Of a stretch of 64,000 nucleotides of DNA, positions 17,140 to 26,080 are shown piece by piece. The notes beneath the pieces are model-generated. The model saw nothing but the letters and a program-made list of their open reading frames with translations. It searched no databases and was not told the origin of the DNA. Within the stretch, counting starts at the first letter, position 1; each line of letters begins with the position of its first letter. Source of the DNA: Streptomyces sp. YPW6 (GTDB lineage Bacteria > Actinomycetota > Actinomycetes > Streptomycetales > Streptomycetaceae). The stretch covers positions 5,057,001 to 5,121,000 of the forward strand of contig NZ_CP076457.1 in NCBI RefSeq assembly GCF_018866325.1, read 5' to 3'. A program made the translations under genes and the position numbers.

Positions 17140-17889
17140 ATGACGTCAACGACCACCACGCACGCCAACCCCTTCGGCCTCGTCGTGCTCGACATGGCCG
17201 GGACCACCGTCGCCGACGGCGGCCTCGTCGAGCAGGCCTTCTCCGCCGCCGCCCAACGCCTCGGCGTGCGCCCCGGAACCGACGAGCACGCTCGTCAACT
17301 CAGCTACGTACGCGCCACCATGGGCGAGTCCAAGATCTCCGTCTTCCGGCATCTGTTCGGTGACGAGGACCGGGCGCGGTACGCCAGTGAAGCCTTCGAG
17401 GAGGCGTACGGGGAACTCGTCGACGGCGGCCGCGTCGCCCCGCTCCCCGGCGCCCGCGAGGCCGTCGAACGTCTCGCAGCCGAAGGCCGTACCGTCGTCC
17501 TGACCACCGGCTTCGCCCGCACCACCCAGGACGCCATCCTCGCCGCCCTCGGCTGGCAGGACCTCGTCCCGCTCACCCTGTGCCCCGCCGACGCGGGCGG
17601 CCGGGGCCGGCCCTTCCCGGACATGGTGCTGGCCGCCTTCCTGCGCACCGGGGCCGTGGACGACGTCCGCCGGACCGTGGTGGCGGGCGACACCGCCTAC
17701 GACATGCTCAGCGGTGTACGGTCCGGCGCCGGGATCGTCGCCGGGGTCCTCACCGGCGCCCACGGCAAGGACCAGCTGGTCCGGCACGGCGCGACCCACG
17801 TCCTCGGGTCCGTCGCCGAACTGCCCGACCTGATCGCGCGGTCCGAGGCCGCCGGGCTGCCCGACGTGATCGCGAGGGCCGAGGCGTGA
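17140..17889 (+). CDS. PhnX-like phosphonatase (HAD family)
   Basis: The protein has 249 residues. ATG 17140 is used; GTG 17131, overlapping the previous stop, is possible. HAD motifs are present: DMAGTTV (Asp18, Ala20), a TTGF motif and GDTAYDM near the C-terminal third. MGESK in the cap places Lys65 where PhnX has its Schiff-base lysine, so cleavage of phosphonoacetaldehyde to acetaldehyde and phosphate is plausible (TIGR03351-like). It stands between the oxidase and ABC genes. The C-terminus repeats DLIARSEAAGLP/DVIARAEA. Confidence 0.85.
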   Translation: MTSTTTTHANPFGLVVLDMAGTTVADGGLVEQAFSAAAQRLGVRPGTDEHARQLSYVRATMGESKISVFRHLFGDEDRARYASEAFEEAYGELVDGGRVAPLPGAREAVERLAAEGRTVVLTTGFARTTQDAILAALGWQDLVPLTLCPADAGGRGRPFPDMVLAAFLRTGAVDDVRRTVVAGDTAYDMLSGVRSGAGIVAGVLTGAHGKDQLVRHGATHVLGSVAELPDLIARSEAAGLPDVIARAEA

Positions 17890-19108
17890 GCGCCCCGGCC
17901 CCCGGCGCGACCTCCGCGGGTGCCGTCTCCGGCGTGGCCCCGGCCCCCGGCGCGACCCCGCCGGTGCCGCGCCCGGCGCGCGCCCCGCCGCCGACCGGTC
18001 CGCCCCCAGCGGCATCCGCTTCGACGGCGTCACCGTCGCGTACGGCGGGACCGTCGTCCTGGACCGCCTCGACCTCACCGTCGAACCCGGCGAGGTGATG
18101 GCCCTCCTCGGGCCCTCCGGCTCCGGCAAGACCACCGCCCTGCGCGCCGTCGCCGGGTTCGTCCGGCCCGCCGCCGGGCGGGTCCTCCTCGGCGGCCGGG
18201 ACGTCACCGCCCTGCCCCCGCACCGGCGCGGCATCGGCATGGTCGTCCAGAGTTACGCCCTCTTCCCGCACCTCAAGGTCAAGGACAACGTGGCCTTCGG
18301 GCTCAAGGCCCACCGCACCCCGAAGGCCGAGATCCCGGGCCGGGTGACCGAGGTGCTGGAACTCGTCGGCATGGCCGGGTACGCGGAGCGCCACCCCCGC
18401 GAACTCTCCGGCGGCCAGCAGCAGCGCGTCGCCATCGCCCGCGCGCTGGCCATCCGGCCCGGTGTGCTGCTCCTGGACGAACCGCTCTCCGCCCTCGACG
18501 CCCGCCTCCGTTCCGGAATGCTCGCCGAACTGGCCCGGCTGCACCGCGAGTTGCCGGACGTCTCCATTCTGTACGTCACCCATGACCAGATCGAGGCGCT
18601 GACGCTGGCCGACCGGATCGCCGTCATGGACCGCTCCCGGCTCCAGGACTGCGGCACTCCCGAGGAGCTCTACCGCCGGCCCCGTACGGAGTTCACCGCC
18701 TCGTTCGTCGGCAACGCCAACCTCCTCCCGGTCACCGTCACGGGCGAGGGCGCCGTGGACCTCGGCGCCCGCCCGCTCGGCGTCCCCACCGGCACCGCCG
18801 CCCCCGGCGCCACCGCCACCCTCTGCGTCCGGCCGCACCTGGTCGGCCTCGGCGGCGGGCCCAACGTGCTCACCGGCCGGGTCGCCGAGGTCCAGTGGCG
18901 CGGCTCCACCCACCGCGTCCACGCCGACGTCGACGGCCACCGCGTCATGGCCGACCTCCGCGAACTGCGCGAGCCCCCGGCCGTCGGCGACCCCGTCACC
19001 CTGCACTTCGCGACCGAGGACGCGGTCCTGCTCCCGGCGGGGGCGGGAGAGACGGCGGGGACGGGCGGCTCGTCGAGGACGGGCGGCTCGGCGGGGGTCG
19101 GCCCATGA
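17886..19108 (+). CDS. ABC transporter ATPase for aminoethylphosphonate, apparent frameshift in leader
   Basis: This is an ABC ATPase with Walker A GPSGSGKTT, Q-loop VVQSYALFPH, signature LSGGQQQR, Walker B VLLLDEP and a C-terminal TOBE-like domain, so it powers 2-aminoethylphosphonate-type uptake. The GTG at 17886 overlaps the previous stop and opens an Ala/Pro leader (SAPAPGAT...), but that frame stops at 18098. The conserved start (SGIRFDGVTVAYGG) lies in another frame that has no start codon until GTG 18092/ATG 18095. One missing base between about 17970 and 18005 would join them. The intact frame is 18095-19108 (337 residues). Confidence 0.8.
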
Positions 19109-20064
19109 CCGCCACCGCTCCTGCCACCGGCGCCACCGCCACCGCCCCCGGCGCCACCGCCCCCGCCCCCGGCGCCACCACCGCCGTGCCCCGTACCCCC
19201 GGCGAACCGGCCCCCGCAGCACCCGGCCCCGCCCGCTCCCGTACCGCCCCCGCCTGGGTCTGGGCGCTGCCGCCCGTCGCCGTCCTCGCCCTCGCGTTCC
19301 TCTACCCGCTGGCCCTCGTCGGCCGGCAGTCCGTCACCCCGGACGGCGGCGGCGGTCCCTCCCCCGCCCCGTACGCCGACGTCTTCGCCTCCGAGGTCTT
19401 CCGCGACGCGCTCACCACCACCGTGTGGCTCGCCGTCGGATCGACCGCGGGCTGTCTGGTCCTGGGCCTCGTCCTCGCGCTGGTCATCGCGTTCGTCCCG
19501 TTCCCCGGCGGGAAGGCGGTCGCCCGGTTCGTCGACGTCTTCCTCTCCTTCCCGTCCTTCCTCATCACGCTCGCCCTGCTGTTCATCTACGGCTCGGCAG
19601 GCATGGCCAACGGGGTCTGGACCGGCGTCACCGGGGCGGCCGACGGGCCCTTCCACTTCCTGACCACCCCCTGGGGCGTACTGCTCGCCGAGATCACCTA
19701 CTTCACCCCGTTCGTGATGCGCCCGCTGCTCGCCGCCTTCTCCCAACTCGACACCGGACAGCTCGAAGTGGCCTCGTCGCTCGGCGCCGGTCCGGTCCGG
19801 ATCGTCCGGCAGGTGATCCTCCCCGAGGCGTTCCCGGCTCTCGCGGCGGGCGGCAGCCTGGTGCTGGTGATGTGCCTCAACGAGTTCGGGATCGTCCTGT
19901 TCACCGGGGCGAAGGACGTCACCACGCTGCCGATGCTCGTCTACAGCAAGGCGATCCTGGAGGCGGACTACCCGGCCGCCTGCGTCGTCGCCGTCGTCAA
20001 CATCGTGATCTCCGTGGGCCTGTACGGCCTCTACCGGGTGGTGAGCCGTCGTGCTGGTGCATAG
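19105..20064 (+). CDS. ABC transporter permease (phosphonate, first)
   Basis: The protein has 319 residues. Its ATG overlaps the previous stop (ATGA). A long Ala/Thr/Pro leader with repeated APGAT units (residues 1-45) precedes six or so membrane spans, with the binding-protein-dependent loop EVASSLGAGPVRIVRQVILPEAF. It is the first of two permeases typical of 2-aminoethylphosphonate transporters. The leader shares PAPGAT units with the out-of-frame start of the ATPase gene. Confidence 0.88.
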   Translation: MTATAPATGATATAPGATAPAPGATTAVPRTPGEPAPAAPGPARSRTAPAWVWALPPVAVLALAFLYPLALVGRQSVTPDGGGGPSPAPYADVFASEVFRDALTTTVWLAVGSTAGCLVLGLVLALVIAFVPFPGGKAVARFVDVFLSFPSFLITLALLFIYGSAGMANGVWTGVTGAADGPFHFLTTPWGVLLAEITYFTPFVMRPLLAAFSQLDTGQLEVASSLGAGPVRIVRQVILPEAFPALAAGGSLVLVMCLNEFGIVLFTGAKDVTTLPMLVYSKAILEADYPAACVVAVVNIVISVGLYGLYRVVSRRAGA

Positions 20065-20848
20065 CCGGGCCGGGAAGTGGGCCACCTGGGCCGTCTTCCT
20101 GCTCCTCTTCGTCCCGCTGTTCGCGGTGCCGCTCCTCGTCGTCCTCGCCGCGTCCCTCGCCACGAACTGGTCCGGGGCCTTCCCCTCCGGGCCCACCGTC
20201 GAGCGCTACGCCGCCGCGACGAGCGGCGACGCGCTCCAGGCGCTCACCACCAGCCTGGCCACGGCCCTCGCGGCGAGCGTGCTCGCCCTCACCCTCGGTG
20301 GCTGGGCCGCGCTCGCCGCCGCCTCCCTCCGCACGCGCGGAAAGCGGCTTCTGGACGCCCTGTTCGTCCTGCCGGTCGCCGTGCCCCCGGTGGTCGTCGG
20401 ACTCGCGGTGCTGGTGGCCTACAGCCGGCCGCCCGTGCTGCTCAACGGGACGCCGTGGATCGTGATCCTCGCCCACACCGTCCTCGTCACCGCCTTCGCC
20501 CACCAGTCGGTCGCCGCCGCCGTACGCCGTCTGGACCCGGTGTACGCACAGGTCGCCGCCGGCCTCGGCGCGAGCCCCGCACGCGTGCTGTGGCGGGTGA
20601 AGCTGCCTCTGCTGCTGCCCTCGCTCACCTCGGCGGCCGGGCTCTGCTTCGCCCTGTCCATGGGGGAGCTGAGCGCCACGATGATGCTCTATCCGCCGGA
20701 CTGGACCCCGCTGCCGGTGCGGATCTTCGCCGCCACCGACCGGGGCTCGCTCTTCACCGGCGCCGCCCTCGCCGTGGTCCTGATGACGTCGACGCTCCTC
20801 GTCCTGGCCGTCGTCTCCCGCATCCGGACCCGCGCCTCCTACCGCTGA
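20051..20848 (+). CDS. ABC transporter permease (phosphonate, second)
   Basis: The protein has 265 residues. It starts at GTG 20051 inside the end of the previous gene (GTG 20057 also possible). It has six predicted membrane spans and the EAA-type loop VAAGLGASPARVLWRVKLPL. It pairs with the preceding permease in one transport channel. The 14-base overlap indicates translational coupling. Confidence 0.88.
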   Translation: MLVHSRAGKWATWAVFLLLFVPLFAVPLLVVLAASLATNWSGAFPSGPTVERYAAATSGDALQALTTSLATALAASVLALTLGGWAALAAASLRTRGKRLLDALFVLPVAVPPVVVGLAVLVAYSRPPVLLNGTPWIVILAHTVLVTAFAHQSVAAAVRRLDPVYAQVAAGLGASPARVLWRVKLPLLLPSLTSAAGLCFALSMGELSATMMLYPPDWTPLPVRIFAATDRGSLFTGAALAVVLMTSTLLVLAVVSRIRTRASYR

Positions 20849-20877
20849 TCCCCACCACGACCCTTCGGAGACACTCC

Positions 20878-21933
20878 ATGCGCATCCCCGCCCGCACCCT
20901 CGCCCTCCCTCTGGCCGCCCTCACCGCCCTCACCCTCACCGCCTGCGGCGGTTCCTCCGCCGCGTCCGACGCGAAGTCCGTCACCGTCTACAGCGCCGAC
21001 GGCCTCAAGGGTGAGAACGGTGACGGCTGGTACGACAAGGTCTTCGAGGACTTCGAGAAGCAGACCGGCATCGAGGTGAAGTACGTCGAGGGCGGCTCCG
21101 GCGAGATGGTGCAGCGCGCCGCCCGCGAGAAGTCCAACACCCAGGCCGACGTCCTCGTCACCCTCCCGCCCTTCATCCAGCAGGCCGACGAGAAGGGGCT
21201 GCTGACCGCGTACGAGCCCGAGGGCGCCGACCAGGTCGACGGGGCCGGCCGATCGCCCGACGGGACGTGGACCTCCGTCGTGAACAACTACTTCGGCTTC
21301 ATCCACAACAAGAAGAAGTTGGCGAGCCCGCCCCGCACCTGGGAAGAGCTGCTCGACCCCGCGTACCAGGAGAAGATCCAGTACTCGACCCCCGGCGTCG
21401 CGGGCGACGGCACCGCCGTCCTCATCAAGGCCATGCACGACTTCGGCGGCAAGGAGCCGGCCATGGCGTACCTGAAGAAGCTCCAGACCAACAACGTCGG
21501 CCCGTCCGCCTCCACCGGCAAGCTCGCCCCCAAGGTCGACAAGGGTGAACTCCTCGTCGCCAACGGGGACGTCCAGATGAACTTCGCCCAGTCCAGGGAC
21601 ATGCCCAACCTCGCCATCTGGTTCCCCGCCCGGGGCGACGGGAAGCCCACCAGCTTCGCCCTGCCGTACGCGGCCGGGCTCGTCGCGAAGGCCCCGCACA
21701 GCGAGAACGGCAAGAAGCTGCTCGACTTCATGCTCTCCGAGCAGGCCCAGCGCGACGTCAGCGCCGTCGGCGGGGGCTTCGCCGCCCGCAAGGACATCAA
21801 GGCCACCGACGCCAACGCCGTCGAACTGGCCCGGCTGATGGACGGCGTGGAGATCTTCGAGCCCGACTGGGCGGACATCGGCGCCCACCTGGACACGTAC
21901 ATCGACGCCTGGAAGTCGGCCACCGGAAGCTGA
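20878..21933 (+). CDS. 2-aminoethylphosphonate-type ABC substrate-binding lipoprotein
   Basis: The protein has 351 residues, ATG behind CGGAG. The signal peptide ends in the lipobox LTAC (Cys23), so it is a membrane-anchored lipoprotein outside the cell. It belongs to the iron/thiamine/2-aminoethylphosphonate type II binding-protein fold (SVTVYSADGLKGENG, STPGVAGDGTAVLIKAMHDF). Context with PhnX-like hydrolase and two permeases supports aminoethylphosphonate or an N-alkyl derivative as ligand. It is the last gene of the transport operon. Confidence 0.88.
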   Translation: MRIPARTLALPLAALTALTLTACGGSSAASDAKSVTVYSADGLKGENGDGWYDKVFEDFEKQTGIEVKYVEGGSGEMVQRAAREKSNTQADVLVTLPPFIQQADEKGLLTAYEPEGADQVDGAGRSPDGTWTSVVNNYFGFIHNKKKLASPPRTWEELLDPAYQEKIQYSTPGVAGDGTAVLIKAMHDFGGKEPAMAYLKKLQTNNVGPSASTGKLAPKVDKGELLVANGDVQMNFAQSRDMPNLAIWFPARGDGKPTSFALPYAAGLVAKAPHSENGKKLLDFMLSEQAQRDVSAVGGGFAARKDIKATDANAVELARLMDGVEIFEPDWADIGAHLDTYIDAWKSATGS

Positions 21934-21996
21934 CCGGCCACCTCTCGGCCACGGATTCCTGCGAAGGTCTGGACCCGGCCCGGATATCTCGTCATG

Positions 21997-22012
21997 GTAA
22001 CGGGTCTGGTCC
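21997..22012. promoter_or_regulatory. candidate GntR operator, copy 2
   Basis: GTAACGGGTCTGGTCC, identical to 15918-15933, lies 59 bases before the exported phosphodiesterase gene. A related GGTCTGGACC stands at 21966-21975. This links the phosphodiesterase to the phosphonate regulator. Confidence 0.6.
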
Positions 22013-22070
22013 GGACAGCAGTTCACGCCCACCCACCCCCGCTCGACCCGCCCTCTCCCTGGAGGATCAC

Positions 22071-23648
22071 GTGTCCCGGTCCCTGTCGTCGCCGCCCCCG
22101 TCCTCGCCCGTCTCCCGGCGCTCCGTGCTCGCCACCACCGCCGCCGCGGCCACGGCCGCCGTCGTCGCCCCGCTCGCCACCGCCGCCCCGTCCCACGCCG
22201 CCGCGGCCGCGCCCACGCTCCCGGACGGCACCAGCAAGGACAAGGTGCTCGTCGTCGGCATGGACGGACTGCGCCACGACGTCATCGCCACCGCGAACGC
22301 CCCGCACCTCACGTCGATGATGGCGAACGGGACGTACGGCACCTCGCTGCTGTACGCCAACCCGATGGCCGCCACCTCCTCGGGCCCCGGCTGGTCGACC
22401 ATCTCCACCGGGGTCTGGCCCGACAAGCACGGCGTCCGGGAGAACTCCTTCGCCGGGAAGAACTACGGGCGGTACCCCGGCTTCCTCGCCCGCCTCGCGC
22501 AGGTCCGCCCCCAGCTCTCCACCTACGCCGCCGTCGACTGGAAGCCCCTGGACACCCAGGGCACGGTCACCCCGGGCGCCGACGCCAAGCTGGTGCTCGA
22601 CGGCGACCGCGACGGCTACACCGGCCACGACGCCACCATCGCCGCCGAGACCGAGTCCATCCTCCGGAACCAGAACCCGGACGTCCTCTTCGTCTACTTC
22701 GGCCAGACCGACATCGCCGGGCACAACTCCGGTGCCGCCAGCGCCGCCTACCGCCGCGCCATCGAGGTCCAGGACGGCCATCTCGGCCGCCTGCTCGCCG
22801 CGATCCGGGCCCGTCCCTCGTACGCCGCCGAACGCTGGACCGTCATCGTCGCCACCGACCACGGCCACACCGACTCCGGCGGCCACGGCGGCAGCGCGAT
22901 CGAGGAACGGCGCACCTTCGTCCTCGCCCAGGGCCCGGGTATCGCGGCCGGCGCCCGCCCCGCCGACACCCGCCTCGTGGACGTCGCCGCCACCGTCTTC
23001 CGGCAGCTCGGCATCGTCCCCGACCCGGCCTGGGGCCTGGACGGCAAGCCGATCCAGGAGCGCTCCACCGACCCGTTCGAAGCCCTCCACCCCGTCCTGG
23101 CCGGCCGCGCCGACGAGACCGGCATCCCGGCGGGCGTCCTCGGCTGGACGCACACCGCGCCCAGCGGCTGGTCCGTGGTGAACTCCGCGATGGGCACCGG
23201 GGGCGTCGCCGAGTGGCGCGGCTGGGCCTTCGCCACCGACGAGTTCTGGAGCCGCACCCAGCGCGACCAGCACCGCGAACTGAACGTCCGCTCGCGCGGC
23301 GTCTTCGCGGTCGCCGACTCCGACGAGTGGGACGACAGGGCGTCCTCCGGACCGTACGACTCCACGCTGGTGACCCCGGCGTACGCCGTCGCGGGCAAGT
23401 CCACCGTGACGCTCGGCCTCACCACCCTCTACCGGCAGGAGGGCAGCCAGAGCGCCCGCATCCTCGCCTCCTGGAACGGCGGGACGCCCGTCGAGGTGAA
23501 GCGCTACACCTCCGACGTCGTCTCGCAGCCCCAGTCGCTGACCCTGAACGTCCCCTCCGGGGCCGCCAACGTGAGCTTCCGGTTCCACTACACCGGCAGC
23601 AACAACTGGTACTGGGTGATCGACGGGGTCAAGGTCACGACCGGCTAA
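22071..23648 (+). CDS. Tat-exported alkaline-phosphatase-superfamily phosphodiesterase
   Basis: The protein has 525 residues, GTG behind GGAGG. A twin-arginine signal (SRRSVLATTAAAA, about 16-45) precedes an alkaline phosphatase-superfamily domain with metal and nucleophile motifs VVGMDGLRHD, SSGPGWSTISTG, FGQTDIAGHNSG and TDHGHTDSGGHGG. The C-terminal 170 residues form a separate, probably beta-rich module. Relatives are nucleotide pyrophosphatases, phosphodiesterases or phosphonoacetate hydrolases. Sharing the operator-like 16-mer, it may release phosphonate or phosphate from esters outside the cell for uptake by the upstream transporter; this is inference. Confidence 0.85.
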   Translation: MSRSLSSPPPSSPVSRRSVLATTAAAATAAVVAPLATAAPSHAAAAAPTLPDGTSKDKVLVVGMDGLRHDVIATANAPHLTSMMANGTYGTSLLYANPMAATSSGPGWSTISTGVWPDKHGVRENSFAGKNYGRYPGFLARLAQVRPQLSTYAAVDWKPLDTQGTVTPGADAKLVLDGDRDGYTGHDATIAAETESILRNQNPDVLFVYFGQTDIAGHNSGAASAAYRRAIEVQDGHLGRLLAAIRARPSYAAERWTVIVATDHGHTDSGGHGGSAIEERRTFVLAQGPGIAAGARPADTRLVDVAATVFRQLGIVPDPAWGLDGKPIQERSTDPFEALHPVLAGRADETGIPAGVLGWTHTAPSGWSVVNSAMGTGGVAEWRGWAFATDEFWSRTQRDQHRELNVRSRGVFAVADSDEWDDRASSGPYDSTLVTPAYAVAGKSTVTLGLTTLYRQEGSQSARILASWNGGTPVEVKRYTSDVVSQPQSLTLNVPSGAANVSFRFHYTGSNNWYWVIDGVKVTTG

Positions 23649-23651
23649 TTA

Positions 23652-23693
23652 TGCTGGGGGTGCCGGGACGGCGTGGTCCGGGCACCCCCAGCA
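23652..23693 (+). terminator. hairpin terminator after phosphodiesterase gene
   Basis: An 18-bp stem with one mismatch (23652-23669 with 23676-23693) begins 4 bases after the stop codon. It ends the phosphodiesterase transcript and lies just before the HAD-IIA gene. Confidence 0.7.
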
Positions 23694-23722
23694 CGCAGTG
23701 CGTACGGCAGGAGTCCCGACAC

Positions 23723-24556
23723 ATGGCAGAGCGCAAGCCCATCACTTCCTGGCTCACCGACATGGACGGCGTCCTCATCCACGAGGGCACCCCCATCCCC
23801 GGGGCCGATGCCTTCATCAAGCGGCTGCGGGATTCCGGGCTGCCCTTCCTCGTCCTCACCAACAACTCCATCTACACCGCGCGCGACCTGCACGCCCGGC
23901 TCAAGCGCATGGGCCTGGACGTGCCCGTGGAGAACATCTGGACCTCCGCGCTCGCCACCGCGCAGTTCCTGGACGACCAGCGTCCGGGCGGTACGGCGTA
24001 CGTCATCGGCGAGGCCGGACTCACCACCGCCCTGCACGACATCGGGTACGTCCTCACCGACCACGACCCCGACTACGTGGTGCTCGGCGAGACCCGGACC
24101 TACAGCTTCGAGGCGCTGACCAAGGCGATCCGGCTGATCAACGCGGGGGCCCGGTTCATCTGCACCAACCCCGACGAGACCGGCCCGTCCGCCGAGGGCC
24201 CGCTGCCCGCCACCGGCTCCGTCGCCGCCCTCATCACCAAGGCCACCGGCAAGGACCCGTACTTCGCGGGCAAGCCCAACCCCCTGATGATGCGGACCGG
24301 ACTGAACGCCATCGGCGCGCACTCCGAGACCAGCGCCATGATCGGCGACCGGATGGACACCGACGTCCTGGCGGGCCTGGAAGCGGGCATGCAGACGTTC
24401 CTGGTGCTCACCGGGCTCACCACCGTCGCCGACATCGACCGCTACCCCTTCGGCCCGTCCCACGTCGTCGAGTCCATCGCCGACCTGGTCGACCTCATCG
24501 ACCTGCCGGACCAGGCCGACCAGGCGGACCAGCCCGCCCCGGCGGAGCGCGGCTGA
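23723..24556 (+). CDS. HAD-IIA family phosphatase (NagD-like)
   Basis: The protein has 277 residues, ATG behind GCAGGAG. HAD-IIA motifs: TDMDGVLIHEG (motif I), VLTNNS (motif II), AGKPNP (motif III) and GDRMDTDVLAG (motif IV). NagD-like enzymes dephosphorylate sugar phosphates, nucleotides or phosphoglycolate in the cytosol. The tail ends with repeated DQAD units. It is separated from the phosphonate block by a terminator, so it is probably independent of it. Confidence 0.9.
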   Translation: MAERKPITSWLTDMDGVLIHEGTPIPGADAFIKRLRDSGLPFLVLTNNSIYTARDLHARLKRMGLDVPVENIWTSALATAQFLDDQRPGGTAYVIGEAGLTTALHDIGYVLTDHDPDYVVLGETRTYSFEALTKAIRLINAGARFICTNPDETGPSAEGPLPATGSVAALITKATGKDPYFAGKPNPLMMRTGLNAIGAHSETSAMIGDRMDTDVLAGLEAGMQTFLVLTGLTTVADIDRYPFGPSHVVESIADLVDLIDLPDQADQADQPAPAERG

Positions 24557-24583
24557 CCCCGGCCGACCGCCGCTGACCCGCGC

Positions 24584-24650
24584 GGCCCGCATCCGCGGCA
24601 CTCCGGGCGCCCCTCGGCGTCGCCCGAACGGAGGACTGCGGATGCGGGCC
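24584..24650 (+). terminator. long hairpin after HAD gene
   Basis: GGCCCGCATCCGC (24584-24596) pairs with GCGGATGCGGGCC (24638-24650) over a GC-rich loop. It sits 28 bases after the HAD stop and 39 before the next start, so it could end transcription or be in the next leader. Confidence 0.5.
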
Positions 24651-24688
24651 GTCACCGCAGCCGCGAACCTTCCCGTAGGAGGTTCACG

Positions 24689-25249
24689 ATGCGTTCCATA
24701 TCCCTCACGTTCTGTGCGGCGGCCGCGGTGGCGCTCATCGCCGCGCCCGCCGCGCTCGCGTCCCCGGCCGCCCCGGCCGGGAGAGACGACCGGCGCACCG
24801 GCACCGTCTCGATCACCCCGTCCACGATCGCCCCGGGCGGGCGGGTCGAACTCTGGGTCGACGTCTGCGGCAAGGGCCGCCGGGCCAAGGGCAACTCCGA
24901 CGCCTTCACCTCGGCCGCCCACTTCCGCCCGGCTGACGCCGCCGGCCTCTTCGCCGAGGCCCGCATCCGGTCCGACGCCGAACCCCGCTCCTACGACGTC
25001 TGGGTGACGTGCGAGGACGGCGGCGGCAAGGCCACCGGCACCCTCACCGTCATCCACCACGGCCGGCCCTCGCCCGCCGCACCCGTCAAGGCGGGCGGCG
25101 GAGGCACCGCCACCCTCGCCGAACGGTCCGCCGAGGACCAGGGCCCCGGCATCCGGCACGCGGTGACCGGTCTGGTGCTCGCCGCCGTCGCGGCCGTCGC
25201 CGTCGCCCTGCGCACCTCGCGCCGGCGCCGCGAAGCGGCCGGCAGCTGA
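24689..25249 (+). CDS. secreted protein with C-terminal membrane anchor, sortase partner
   Basis: The protein has 186 residues, ATG behind AGGAGG. It has a signal peptide (about 1-25), an exposed beta-type domain with two cysteines (VDVCGKG and WVTCEDGG) starting TVSITPSTIAPGGRVEL, and a C-terminal span (VTGLVLAAVAAVAVALR) with a RRRREA tail. The tail resembles a sortase substrate but no LAxTG or LPxTG is visible. It is two bases upstream of the class F sortase and forms an operon with it; homologues in Streptomyces occur in the same pairing. Confidence 0.8.
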   Translation: MRSISLTFCAAAAVALIAAPAALASPAAPAGRDDRRTGTVSITPSTIAPGGRVELWVDVCGKGRRAKGNSDAFTSAAHFRPADAAGLFAEARIRSDAEPRSYDVWVTCEDGGGKATGTLTVIHHGRPSPAAPVKAGGGGTATLAERSAEDQGPGIRHAVTGLVLAAVAAVAVALRTSRRRREAAGS

Positions 25250-25250
25250 C

Positions 25251-25973
25251 GTGGGAGCCACGGACCGCCCGGCGGGCAACGGGCGACTGCTCACCGGAGT
25301 GACCTGGGCCGTGCTGCTGCTCGCCCTGTGGCTCTGGGGCAAGGAGGCCGGCGGCGGGCTCGGCGGCCTGTCGGGACCCACCACCGGTGACGTGGCCGCG
25401 GTGGGCCGCCCCTTCGGCGCCGCGCTGCCTCCCGCCCACGACCCCCTCGACGGGGCGGCCCCCGAGCGGGTGGAAGTCCCCTCCGCCGGGATCGACGCCC
25501 CCGTCGTCGCACGCGGCCTCGACGGCGACGGGGCCATCGACCCGCCCCCGTACGGGATGCCGAAGACCGCCGGCTGGTACGGCGACGGCACCCGGCCCGG
25601 GGCGCAGGGCACGGCCCTGTTCGTCGGCCATGTCGACACCGACACCAGGCCCGCCGTCTTCTACGGGCTCAGCGCGGTGAAGCCGGGCGCCCGCGTCGAC
25701 GTCACCCGGGCCGACGGCAGCGTCGCGGAGTTCACCGTGGACGACGTCCAGCTCGTCACCCGGACCCGCTTCGACGCGCAGAAGGCCTACGGGCCCCGCG
25801 AGGACGGCCGGGCCGAACTGCGGCTGATCACCTGCGGGGGGACGTACGACCAGGAGACCCGCTCCTACACGGCCAACGTCATCGTCTCCGCCTACCTCAC
25901 CGGCGCGCGGGGCGCGGCGGCCGGGGACGGCGGGGAGCGCGCCCGGACCGCGGCCATCCGGAGCCCCGGCTGA
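25251..25973 (+). CDS. class F sortase
   Basis: The protein has 240 residues, GTG start two bases after the preceding stop. One N-terminal span (about 12-30) anchors an extracytoplasmic sortase domain with His127 (FVGHVDT), Cys195 (LITCGG) and Arg204 (TRSYTANV). Class F enzymes are common in actinobacteria, recognise LPxTG-like signals and have few proven substrates. The neighbouring secreted protein is the likely partner. Confidence 0.9.
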   Translation: MGATDRPAGNGRLLTGVTWAVLLLALWLWGKEAGGGLGGLSGPTTGDVAAVGRPFGAALPPAHDPLDGAAPERVEVPSAGIDAPVVARGLDGDGAIDPPPYGMPKTAGWYGDGTRPGAQGTALFVGHVDTDTRPAVFYGLSAVKPGARVDVTRADGSVAEFTVDDVQLVTRTRFDAQKAYGPREDGRAELRLITCGGTYDQETRSYTANVIVSAYLTGARGAAAGDGGERARTAAIRSPG

Positions 25974-26080
25974 CCGCCTGCCGCCGCCCGGGAACCCTCC
26001 GGAACCCGTACTGACCGCCTGCCGCCGCCCGGGAACCCTCCGGAGCCAGGACCCGACCGCCTGCCGCCACCCGGCCCGGC
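25971..26080. repeat. 41-bp tandem repeat starting at a stop codon
   Basis: TGACCGCCTGCCGCCGCCCG begins at 25971, recurs at 26012 and, changed, near 26054. The first copy includes the TGA of the class F sortase gene. The following gap to 26384 holds no supportable gene. Confidence 0.7.

Noticed and set aside
15085-23648. Phosphonate antibiotic biosynthesis cluster
   Set aside because: No PEP mutase (PepM) or phosphonopyruvate decarboxylase is present; the genes point to uptake and breakdown.
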